Of a stretch of 64,000 nt of DNA, positions 12,201 through 22,670 are shown in pieces. Source of the DNA: Eudorina sp. 2006-703-Eu-15 (taxonomy: Eukaryota > Chlorophyta > Chlorophyceae > Chlamydomonadales > Volvocaceae); assembly GCA_003117195.1 (NCBI GenBank), contig BDSI01000016.1, forward strand, positions 62,001 to 126,000. Reading direction: 5' to 3'. The translations under genes were made by a program, and so were the position numbers. Within the stretch, counting starts at the first letter, position 1, and each line of letters starts with the position of its first letter. Below the pieces are notes generated by a model. It was not told where the DNA came from, made no database searches, and saw nothing but the letters and a program-made list of their open reading frames with translations.

Positions 12201-15200
12201 GGGGAGTGGGCTGCAGCGGCTGGGACTCCCGCACGCCGAAGGGCAGCATGGGCGTTCCCCCGACCGGCATGGACCCGCTGGCGCTCGTGTTCATGTAGAC
12301 CACCCGGTTGATGAGGCCGCGGGGGTTGGCGATCCGCTGCAGGTCGTGGAGCTGCGGGTGGGCAGGGGCCGGCGGGAAGGAGTACCCTAGTGAGTGGGTA
12401 CTTGGTGCGGGCAGGGCGCGGGCGGGGAGTAGTGGGTGGGCACGTGGTGGGCAGGGCGTGGAGGGGGCTTGCTGCGCGGGCGAGGGAGCGAGCGGGCGGA
12501 GGGCAGCAGGTGGGACCCGTGAGGCAGGGACACTGCAGGCTGCAAGCAATGCGGGGGGCACACAGGGTTCCTGTAGGAAAAGATGCCAACGGCCGCCGCC
12601 TCGCAGCCCTGGCCGCGCGGCCAATCGTCTTCCCTATGTTGGCTCAGCGCTTGTCTCATCATGGCAGAGTTCACTTGGCAATTTGCAGCATGGTAAAGCG
12701 GCTGTGGAAGGACGGGCCCAGACGCACGTCTTTCCGGCAACAGCAGGAGCGGAGGTTCTCCGTCCCTCTTGTAGCAAAACCAGCGCCGAGGAGGCTCCTC
12801 GCCGCTGGCGGCCGGCCATTGGACCCACCATCATCTCGCAGTCCAAGCTGGTGCCGTATCCGTGAAAGGGCTCCGGCGTCAAGCCCAGCGCCGGCCCCGG
12901 GCTCGGGCCGCCGCCAGAGCCCCCGTCCGCAAGCCCTACGACCACGCCGTTGGAGGCGGCGATGGCACGACACGTCTGCCGCGCTGACGGCGGTCGAGCA
13001 GGCAGGGCACCCGTGGGGCGAACCTGCACAAGGCACGGCACGGCCACACGGGGTACGCCACGCATGGCGATTCCCAGAATCAGCACAGCAATCCCCGAGA
13101 AGTCATTGTGCGACATGACGGACAGGGTGGACGGGCCAGAGAGGCGTTGTTCCAGGGTTTGTGTTTTTGCTTGGGGCTTGAACCGTGGCTTTGTTCCTTA
13201 CAGCGTATATCAGTACCAACAGGGCCACAGCCAACGCTGAGGGTGCGCATGATCGCGGCGTCGGCGTTCATGGGCGACAACAACTACAGACGCCGTAACC
13301 CCGGCTCCTCGCCCCGGGCCCCACCCGCCCGCCCGCTGCACCGGGCCCCTCCAGCACCACTCACGGTGAAGGACCCCGGCGTCTGAACGCCCTGCCAGCC
13401 GCCCGCCGCTGCGCTGCCGACAGGCGGCTGGAGCTGCTGCTGCTGCTGCTGGAGCTGCTGCGCCGTCGGCAGCGGCAGCTGCTGCCAGGGATACTCCTCC
13501 GGGAACAGCTCCTGGTGCCGCTGGCTGTCGGTCTCCGCAGCTGCAACCGGGGGAGGGATACAGGACATTGGTAGGTGCAGGAATAAGTTTGTAGGTGGGT
13601 AGCCGTATTCAAATGGGGGGAGCAGGGTCCCCACACAACACGCCCAGGGACTGATGGGTTGTAAGCCTCAACCAAGCTCTCCGCGTCCTTGTCAGGCACA
13701 GGCGGCGTGTGCGATAGGAGTCTGCCGCAGTTGTCGCTGGGCTGGAAGGGACTGAAGCAGTCTGCATGACGCCGTCAGGCAGCGCTGTGCCCCTGCCCGC
13801 GTTGCACGCCCGCGGGCCGCGGCATTGCGGCCCAACCGTCCCTTGCGAGTGGGATTCAAGGGTTCAGGGCTTCAGGGCTTGTAAACCGCCCTGCTCATCG
13901 CCTACCTGACGCGACCATCAGGTGAGGGGCGTCCTTGGAAGGCAGCGGCACCATCGGCTCCAGGGGCGGCAGCGGCGTCAGCACGTGCGGGCACAGCAGC
14001 CACAGCGTTCGGCTCACCCGCTGCGTGTTCAAGGGCGTAGGGGCGCACATGGGCGGGAGGATGCAAGACGACAGGGACACACGGCCGGGTGATTAGGAAC
14101 CGACCGCAGCGCACGTTCTCTCAGTCGTTTCCCAAGCTGCGGTGAAGAGGCGAAGAAAGGGAAGCGCCTGCCCGGGCGGCACGTCGCCACACACCGCGAT
14201 GGAGGTCCCGTGCAGGTCCATGTCCACGTCGCACACCACCTGTACATCGACGCCCCGTCACATGTACCGCACCCAGAGGGCCTCAACCGGCACCGGGTAC
14301 CCGGCTCCTACTTGGGCGGTCAGGTAACCCTCGACAGCGCAAACCCAGCACCTGCGCCGCCCACCGCCAAACCCCCTCACCACGCTCCCTCGGCCGAACC
14401 CTCCGCCCCTTCACGCCCGTCGGAACCGGGTCGCACCTTCAGGAGCTTGCGCTGCTCCGGAATGCGCGCGAGCACGCGGGCGACGCCCAGCAGCAGCCTC
14501 ACGCCCTCGCCCGTGCACGTCAGGATTCCCACAGTGCCCCGGGTCGGGGAAACGGCGCCAGCAGCGAGGCCGGCCGGCGAGGCGCCGCCAAAGGTGGTGC
14601 ACCCCGACTGCACGTACTCGTACTTGGCCAGGTTCTTGAGCAGCTTGAGGACCCAGCCCTGTAGCCCAGCCATTCACCACATAGGGTTCACGGCCGGTGG
14701 AAGGCCGCCGAGTTTCGGATGCAGCGCGCAACCCATCACACATGTACTGGCGCTGAGGCACACGAGCTGAATGGTTTCTACTCAAGAACACGCGATCCGT
14801 CAACAAAGCAGGAGCCATCGTCCGGGCTCGTAGCCTTGCGCAGTGAGGCGGCCAGGAAGCCCTGGCCTACCGGTTGGCCGATCGAACGGCACGCATCGAA
14901 CGGGTTAAGCACCGCCCGGGCCGCCCCTTCCCAGGTGTCCTGGCGTGATCCGTGATGGACAGGCATCTGTTTCTGTTTGAAGGCGCCTTTCGTTCAGGCA
15001 GGTCCCAAGTCGGGCCCCGCCGTGCCAACCGCCGTCAGGTTCCCAGCAACACCCGAAGACCCGATGGCAGCCTACGCCACCGCAACAGCCGCTCGGGCCC
15101 AGGGAATGCGCTGCCCCTCGCCTCCAGGCCCTGACCGCGGCAGAGCTCCCGGCCCGCGCTCCGAAACCCCGCTCCTCGAGACTCCTTCAGAACTCACAAA

Positions 15201-16492
15201 GACGGGCCAGTTGCCCAGGTAGGACACCAGCATCTCCTGCATCACCGGCAGCAGGGTGTCACACTCCAGCTGCATGGCGCCCTGCGGACCGGGAGGTGAG
15301 GGCAGAAAAGGGCAGGTGGAAAGGAACCGTGGGCGCGGGGGGCTGGCAGCCTGGCGATCAGTTAAGAGGGGCCAGAGGAGGTTGCCCCGAAGGAGACGAT
15401 CCGCAAGACGACCCTCAGCAACGGCCGGGCCCTCGCCGGGAGCCATGATTCAGTTGCATGTGGGAAGTGAGTACCCAGCGCCCTCTGAAGGCGCGGCATG
15501 AGTAGCGCCCAACCGCAGCTCGCGTCCGGCAGCAGCGCCAGAAAGAGTTTCCGTATACCGAGAACGCCCGTCGTTGTGGTAAACCCAGGGCCAGGGCCGG
15601 GGCGTAGCATCGACCATCACGCCCGCTGGCCGAGCACGTGTCGCCCGCCGCAGCACCAGCTGATTCGACCTCCCGCTCGGCCCAAGCGGCGTGTGCAGGG
15701 CCCTTCGCACGAGGCAACCCGGCCGGGGCTGTGACAACGGCCCGCCGGCTGATCTGGGTCAGCAGCCGCCCGCTATTACCTTGGGCGAACGCGCGATGTA
15801 CGCCAGCGCCTCGCAGATGGGACCCGCAATCGCCGGGTCCTTGATGTGCATGGCGCACGTGTTCAGCAGCAGCACACCCAGACCCTGCGGAGGTGTGAGG
15901 AGGACCCTTGGGCTGAGGAGGAATAAAACCCAGGGACCTACTTTGGGAATCCGGTGCATCTGCTTTTCTGGGTCCGGCGTCGGCTCTGCATCGCGAGTGG
16001 ATGGTCAAGGGGGCCCTGCAGCACACGCCCCGCGTACCTTCTCCTTCGCTAGCGCCTGCTGCGTGACCGTGCTGGTGGCGGCCGCGACCGCCAGGATGCG
16101 CGCACATGGACCTGCCACGGCGGACAGGGTAGCCGCGGCCTTGAGGTGCTTGATGACTTGCTTGAGGCCGCCCTGCCATGGTGGGCACGGTTTTCATTTG
16201 GGTTGGCTTCAGAGTTGCTGAAACTGGCACAAAAGGGGAATCATGACCAGGATCTTGTATTGCTGTGGGGTTCTCGCAGCCCAAAGCATGACCAATATGA
16301 GGGGTTGGTAAGCACGGGCCCTGCCCGTTGCCGCACCCTGTCACTTCATGCCAACCGCATTACCTCCAGGCGCAAGATTGTTCCGGCCTGAGGGCTGAGC
16401 ACAATTCCATCTTCAAGCACCTTGATGGCAACATTGACCTGCGTCAATTCCAAGGGAAGGCCCAACCCAAGGAGCCCCTCATCACTGGACAT
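6281..16492 (-). CDS. Cytosolic carboxypeptidase (CCP/AGBL family, M14 metallopeptidase), 18 exons, 1249 aa
   Basis: Removes glutamate from tubulin tails or other proteins, by family. Exons, 5' to 3': 16492-16364, 16172-16038, 15884-15780, 15281-15198, 14658-14437, 14239-14195, 14020-13906, 13540-13365, 12975-12829, 12351-12177, 11329-10455, 10058-9768, 9499-9051, 8785-8642, 8080-7693, 7370-7332, 6886-6738, 6362-6281. All junctions are GT-AG and phase-consistent. An in-frame stop at 16514-16516 fixes the start. Exons 1-5 encode armadillo-like helices, as in CCP1. The CCP N-domain includes [12 protein letters not shown] and [10 protein letters not shown]. Zinc ligands are H923 and E926 ([12 protein letters not shown]) and H1019 (IDIHGHS). 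[13 protein letters not shown] and the probable catalytic E1196 (SYTLEAS) are present, so it should be active. Low-complexity inserts lengthen it. Exon 6 is the least certain exon. Confidence 0.9.
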
Positions 16493-18204
16493 GCGACGAC
16501 ACCGTCCGATATATTAGTGCAAAACTTACCACATCTTGAGCAGAGCAGGCTGTTAGAAACCCCAGGACTTCCTGAACAACAGCTACGACGGTCGCATCGC
16601 TTTTGCCTGCAAGCATCAACAAGCTGCTTGAGAGGTGCGTCTGCTCATACCCTCCAGCCAGTTTTCGTCCTACCTGGCTTCAGACTCTTGATTGTATCTT
16701 GCAAAGACTTCAGCCTTGCAAATACAACGTCGTTCTCAGAACCCTGCGCGAACGCATTCGACCGTAAACTTCTTTTGCGAACAGTACAGCACCTGTATAT
16801 CGAGACAAAATATACATACATTCATGGCCTCAAGATCCAAGGTCCTCGAGCGAGACCGACAACACGCCGCTTCAGGAAGGCAGTGGGTACAAGAACTGTA
16901 CCCCCCGTCCAGATTGCTTCATCATGGCAGTAAGGCAACGGAAACCTAACTCATTTTCGAATGCAGCGGTAAGGCATGTTTCGCCTGGGTCTAAACAGGA
17001 AGACCTTTCCTGGAAGCTCTTTATGTAGCCCAGGTCACGTGCAGACACTGTGGTTTTCAACAAACAAACCTACGTAGCTCCTGACAAGCATATGGGTTCG
17101 TTGTTGGACTGACATTGATACAGTTGGTTGCACAACGACCTTTATACATATTCTTCTTCCTTCACGTTTGCAACTCGGGCGGAAGTCACAACGATATATA
17201 TCGAGCAATGCAAAATATATGGTAAATAGGGAAAGCAGGTAGGAAGTGGGATTTGCGTTTTGGTCGTTTGACAGTTGCCACAAGAAATTTTGTATTCGGT
17301 GTGTCTCCGGGCATAACGCTCACGCGTCCTCTCCCCTACATTTGCAGTGATCTCAATTCCGTAAACTCATTAACTGGGTATTCGAACATCGTAGACTGTG
17401 TTACGTCTGCTCTGGTGTTACGGACACGTGCCTTTGGTCAGTCGATACTGAATCATGCTGCCGAGGTAATTCAGTGTTTTGTATCGTAGCCATGGTTACT
17501 TGATTGTCTGAACATGCATGTTGAGGCCCACACAGTGCCGTGCGTGCTCCGTTGACACGACCCGCAACTTCGATTCCCCCCTTACCATTTTAACCCACGC
17601 CGCGCCATGACAACGCTGTGCGTTCTTGACATAAGATGAACTCGCACCTTGGGACCACGACAAACAGGTCCTCTTATCGCTAGTAGAGCATCCAGACAAG
17701 AGCCAACGAGGTCCAGACCAGGGCCGAAGAGGTTGTGCGCACGCGGAAAGGCCGCGGCCGATCCAGCCCCCGCAATATCCCTTGGTGAGAAGGCTGGCGC
17801 ATTGCGTTAAACGAGCACGTAGAAGGTTGCCAGTGATTGTGAACGGCTAGGACCCCAGTTAGGGGACATGATGCGGGCTATGCGAAGCTTCGTTCTCGCG
17901 AGGTCTAACGACGTAAGGCCTGCGCGTTGTTGCACTACGGCTTTTGTTCGATTCCTCGGAAGACCGAATGGTTCGACCGTGGGAGAGAGGCGTGGGAAAC
18001 CGAATGAAGTGCGGGTTGGCACGGTTGGCGGCACAACATGAGGCGCCTGATATTCACTCATTACACAGCACGAGCGACCGCGCGCTGGACATCGGCAAAG
18101 TGCACGATTGACGATCCTAAACATGGCCGGATGGTTATTAGCTGTTGAGCTTACGCCCGCTGCTCTTGGCCTAGGAATTTGACAGACCCCGCACCACGCC
18201 TCCT
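16493..18204. other. Intergenic region upstream of the carboxypeptidase gene
   Basis: Relatively AT-rich sequence containing the presumed CCP promoter immediately right of 16492. No frame shows a recognisable domain or paired splice sites. At its right end it meets the degenerate kinase-gene copy. I see no other element. Confidence 0.45.
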
Positions 18205-19710
18205 CGCGAGCTTCGCGTGTCAGGCCTACCCCTCCGCCAATTTCAGCGTGACCTTTGGGGTCCCTCACCGTCCACGACTTGTCCACCTGTGCCGCCCGCT
18301 TCTCCAACGTGAAAATGCTCCGCAACGCCGCCGGCACCTCGCCGCCACCCTGCTTCGCGGCGACCGTCCGCAGCGTCTACGAGCTGGCCGACACCCAGGA
18401 CCCCCGCACCCTGACGCGGGCCGCAGCCACTCCCATCTACCTGCACGTCCCGACCCACATCAGCTTCGAGGGCCTTGCGACGCCGTACAACGCATTCCCG
18501 CACCGGTCGTCAGCCGCCAGGTGGCCATCGCCGGGCCACGCACCGGCGGCGACCCTGCCCGTCCTGGGGCCCGAGGTGGACCTCGCGTGGCTGCCGTACA
18601 TCCTGCCGGTCGACTTGCTGCAGAGGCACGTGGTACTTGGGGCCTCACACTCACCAACCTGTCGTACTGTGGGGCCTCACACTCACCAACCTGCCGTACG
18701 GTACGGCAGAGGATTCGCCGGCATCGCTGCTCGCGGCGATGGTCTGGACATTCAAGGCGCTGCGCTGGGCGCTGGGCGCGCGCAGCAGCCAGCTGCTGAC
18801 GTTGCAGGATGCGCGGCTGCGGGTGGGTGGCGAGGAGCTGGCGGCGTGGGTTCAGAGCTGTCTGGGGGCGGCGCGGCTGCCGCCATCCCTGGCGCAATCG
18901 CAGGGCGGCAAGAATGTCGCGTACCTGCCGCGGACGAATTCATGTCTGGTGAGTCACGGATAGTGTACTGGGGGCGGAGGGGGGTTAGGGGCCCAGAACC
19001 AGAAACAAACCCGAGAGTAGGGGGGTCCTGCGCCCTGCGCGAGGGTAGACGCCCTGCGCGAGGGTAGACGCCTTCGCTCGCTGCAGGGTACGGACTCTTT
19101 CGTGCTGTTGGTGACAAAGTTTCCATGGGTTGGTTGCCAGGCACCTCGATGCTGTGCGGTGAACGACGTCAGGGTGCATGCTGGGGTCGATGCCCGGGGG
19201 ATGAGGTCGTGAGAGTTGAGGGCGGTCGGTGAGGTGTGGGCCTGAAGGGGGTAGCGGGGGAGGGGCAGGGAGTTTCCGCTCTTGCCAGGCGCGTATGGCA
19301 TCGGGATTTGGTACACCCAGTTCACGCCGCATGAAAGATGCGTGGGGCTGGGTGCTGGCCTGGGGTGTCGGCAAGGCGGGAGTGCGTGAATGAAAGGGGC
19401 GCAGCTACGCCCGGAAATACCCGTACACATCACAACTGCCCTTGACCCAGCCCATAAAAACACGTGTGTGCGCGTATTTGTGGGGTGTGTTTAGCGAGGA
19501 GCCCGCGCATGTTTGTACACGCGTGCGTGTGTGTGCATGCAGACCGGGCGCTGACTTGCTCGCACTCTGCTTCGATTGCCGTACACAGGGATCGTTCCTG
19601 GGTTTGGTTTTTCCTTTCAGGCCCTCCTCGCCCCTGTCGTACTCCACCCTTTCAGGCCCTCCTCGCCCCTGTCGTACGACTCTGGTGCAGTACAAGTTCT
19701 TCCAGGCCGC
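18205..19710 (+). pseudogene. Broken partial duplicate of the receptor-like kinase gene (exon 1 and intron sequence)
   Basis: From about 18205 to 18962 the sequence matches exon 1 of the kinase gene (about 31045-31860), through the exon 1 donor. Shared peptides include HDLSTCAARFSNV and HVPTHISFEGLATPY. The copy is not functional: one extra base near 18250 shifts the frame, a segment of about 60 bp inside the exon is missing near 18495, and a 30-odd-bp stretch near 18640-18690 is tandemly duplicated. About 19320-19710 then matches intron 2 of the source gene up to its exon 3 acceptor, including the words tgtggggtgtg and agcgaggagcccgcgca. The source exon 2 is absent. This is a DNA-level duplication followed by deletion, not a retrocopy, because intron sequence is kept. 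Confidence 0.85.
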
Positions 19711-20066
19711 GCTGAATGGGTCTGGCGTTCACGTAGTCGAGTTTACAGAGGGCATCTGCCCTGGTCTGTTGGCGTGTCAAGCCATGGGTCTTCGGGTTCT
19801 GTTGTACGTGTGTTTGTCTCGTCTTGGCAGGGGCCCTGCTCAACGCGAGGTCTATCTGCGTCAGCCGGACACAGTTCCGCCTGGCCGCTGGTGTTTGCGT
19901 GAAGTGCCTTTCGACGAAGCCGCCGTGCCTTGGACGAGCTGGCAGGAGCTTCTGGGGATAAACTGGTGGCGGCGGCGAAAACGCCGACGTTGCTGTTGGG
20001 GAGCTGGACTACATCGTCGCACAGGAGTGGTGAGGCAGCCCTTGGGCTGCTGGGAGCCATTCAGCA

Positions 20067-21317
20067 ATGGATGGCGGATCGGTGACTCACGCCGCCTGCT
20101 TTCCTGCTGGAGGGGCTTCTTGTTCGGGACACGGTGCAGGCCCGGCCCGGCACGCGGCGCAGGTTGGCTGCGCCGTACACCGGGCTTCGTCGGTATACAG
20201 CAACCTGGCGTGCGGGGAGCATATGGGCCTGGTCTTCTCACGGCTTCGCCCGGCGCCCTCGCGTGCCCTGGAGCAGCTGCTGCCGCCTGGCTGCCGGCTG
20301 GCGGTGGCAGAGGAGGTTGTACAGCCGCCCTACGTGTCGCTGAACCTACCCGGTCAACGGCTGGCGGCGATACCTGCTGGTCTGCAAGGGCTGCCGGTGG
20401 TCACCAGACTGGAACATCGCGGTGAAGCTGACGGCGGGCGTGTGGGAAGGTTTTCAGGACTACCCGGCGGGCGTGACGGGGGGCTGCAGCGGGATGACGC
20501 GCTTACGCACCTGCAGGACGGCGCGCCGCCCCCAGTCTTTAAGGCTGCGGTGGCGGCGACGCTGGCCTCGCAGCGTGGCTTTGGTAACACCGCACGATAC
20601 GCATGCCCTGCCGGTAGGTCTCGCTGGTGCGTGCCGACTCAGGAGGAGGAGGCTGCTGTAAAGGCTGCGACGGTCGGAGAAGCCGGGGCGGCACAGATGG
20701 CCACGGTGTTGCTTGAGGGGGGCGCACTCGGGGAGCTGGCGGTCGCCCTGACAACCACGCTGGCAGCTGCGGCCGATGTGGAGGCTGACGGGGAGTCCCA
20801 TCCGGACATCTGGACGGACGAGGCTTGCCTGCGGTTTCTGGTGCTGGTTGCCATCGAGCATTTCGGCAAGCATGTGGAACTGGTTCCTCTGCGTGGCAAG
20901 ACGGCTGCTGAGGCCGTGCAGGTCGTGCTGTCTCACGTGATTGCGCGATTAGGTGCGCCCGCGGAGATCTTGATGGATAACGGCACGGAGTCCGAGGGCG
21001 ATTTTGATGAGTTGTTGAGGCAGTGTTTCATTGATCACCGACTGACCTCGGCGGGTCACCCGCAGGCGGACGGTGCTGCGGAGAGGATAGTGCAGGTGTT
21101 GAAGGCGGCGTTGCGGAAGCATTGTGAGGCGGAGGAGAATGTGCACAAGTGGGATCATGCCTTGCCGTGGATCGCGCCGGGCTGCCGCACGTCGCCCCAA
21201 CGCTCAGCGGGTTTCTCGCCCTACGAGCTCGTGTACGGGGTGGCGGCAGATGTCCCACCGGCCACGCACGAGCGCATGGACCAGGAGCTTGACTCGACAG
21301 CCCCGACGCTGTATTGA
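20067..21317 (+). mobile_element. Ty3/gypsy-type retrotransposon integrase fragment
   Basis: A 416-codon open frame whose second half resembles a retroviral-type integrase core (rve). Visible features are LVLVAIEHFGKHVELVPL, the second acidic residue in ILMDNGTES, the GHPQADGAAERIVQ segment carrying the third acidic residue, and the downstream TSPQRSAGFSPYELVYG box. The first catalytic Asp is not clear: the usual D-x-x-G-P segment has been replaced by unrelated Ala/Glu-rich sequence. No reverse transcriptase, RNase H or protease is visible nearby and I see no LTR pair. It is therefore an isolated 3' piece of an element, perhaps joined to foreign sequence. The right half is more certain than the left. 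Confidence 0.75.
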
Positions 21318-22530
21318 GCTCATGTTGGCATCCTTCAACAGCATCTGTCCTTGAGGTCTGGTCAATGAATCATGTTACAGGCTCAGTCCATGAATCGTGT
21401 TACAGAGGACCGCGCGTATCATCGGTGACAGCCGAAGCCTCCTCACCGCACAAAACGATGGGGAACCTACCGCAACCCCCGGAGGGGCACCGTGCCTCAC
21501 CGTGCCAGCACCCTGAGCGCACCGAAGACCTACCCTGCCCATGGGAATCAGCCGAAGCCCTCTCCCTCACCCGTCACCATAATAATGACCCATGGTGGGG
21601 AGCTCGCCGCACAAGCGCCCCCTCCATCAGAGCATCACCTACGACGGCAGCCATGCATCTTTGCGCCCAGCGGCCAACAGTCACGGCTGACCTCGGCTTC
21701 ACCACCTCGGCTTCACCATAGGGCGGGAACGGCGCCCACCGCCCAGTGGTTGGGCCGGTTACAATGGAGAACGCAACCGGGACCGCAACCTGTTTAAAGC
21801 CCAGATGGGCAGGTGCAGGGCGAGCGAGGGCAGGAGCGCAAGGGCCTGGCCGGGCGGCCGGCACGGCCGTCGGGCCGCCGAGACGGTGCCGCGTGGACCC
21901 GCGCGCCGGGGTGCCCTGCCTCATGCATCGTGGCGCTTGCGCAAGTCTGGATCATAGTGGCCGCACGTGGTGCAGAAGGTCTGGAAACGGTCGGACATCT
22001 GGTACCTGCGACCGGCGGTAACAAACCCTCAGTTTACGGGCACATACAGCGCGGCTGCGCGGGGGTTCAACGAACTTTGCAGTTGTTCGTTCGATCCGTT
22101 ATTCGTTTGCGGGTTAGTTGGTCGATCGGTTGTGTTCTCACCAAGTTCCCGTCCGGCCTGGCCCAGTCCGGTCGAACATCCACCGGTCGAACATCACATA
22201 CGGTGCCCGCGATGGAAGGTGCCCACCTTCGAAAGCCCACTAGCGCGTTCGTGACCTGCCCGTCGCGGTTGCGAGCCCCTGCGGGACAAGGCATGTTTGA
22301 GAGTGACCCGCACTCACCCGCACTTGGGGCAAGGGTCGCTGCCGTGCCTGGGCTTGTGGGGGACGACGCCGTTGTGGAAGGTCTCCCTGCATGCGGCGAC
22401 AACAACCATGCATACATCCTGCCGGTCTGTCATGGTCTGTGCCAGTCTGTCCGGTGATTGTCCAAACTGCCCGGGGACGTCCCGATTTCTGACCAGCCCT
22501 CTCAAGGCGCATGGACCCCGCCCTCCCTAG
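21318..22530. other. Spacer between integrase fragment and decamer array
   Basis: No convincing exon or repeat family is visible. A short duplicated phrase (gtcaatgaatcatgttacag, then a near copy) occurs at 21361-21410. The stretch may include 3' parts of the retroelement, but no LTR end could be defined. Confidence 0.4.
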
Positions 22531-22670
22531 TTGCCTACTGATGCCTACTGATGCCTTACGATGCCCAACGATGCCCAACGATGCCCAACGATGCCCAACG
22601 ATGCCCAACGATGCCTAACGATGCCTAACGATGCCTAACAATGTATAACAATGCCTACTGATGCCTACCG
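22531..22670. repeat. 10-bp tandem repeat (atgcccaacg / atgcctaacg)
   Basis: About fourteen decamer units, ending as atgcctactg and atgcctaccg variants. The array overlaps the predicted 3' end of the asparagine-synthetase-like gene, whose stop codon (TAG, plus 22615-22617) lies inside one unit. Confidence 0.9.
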
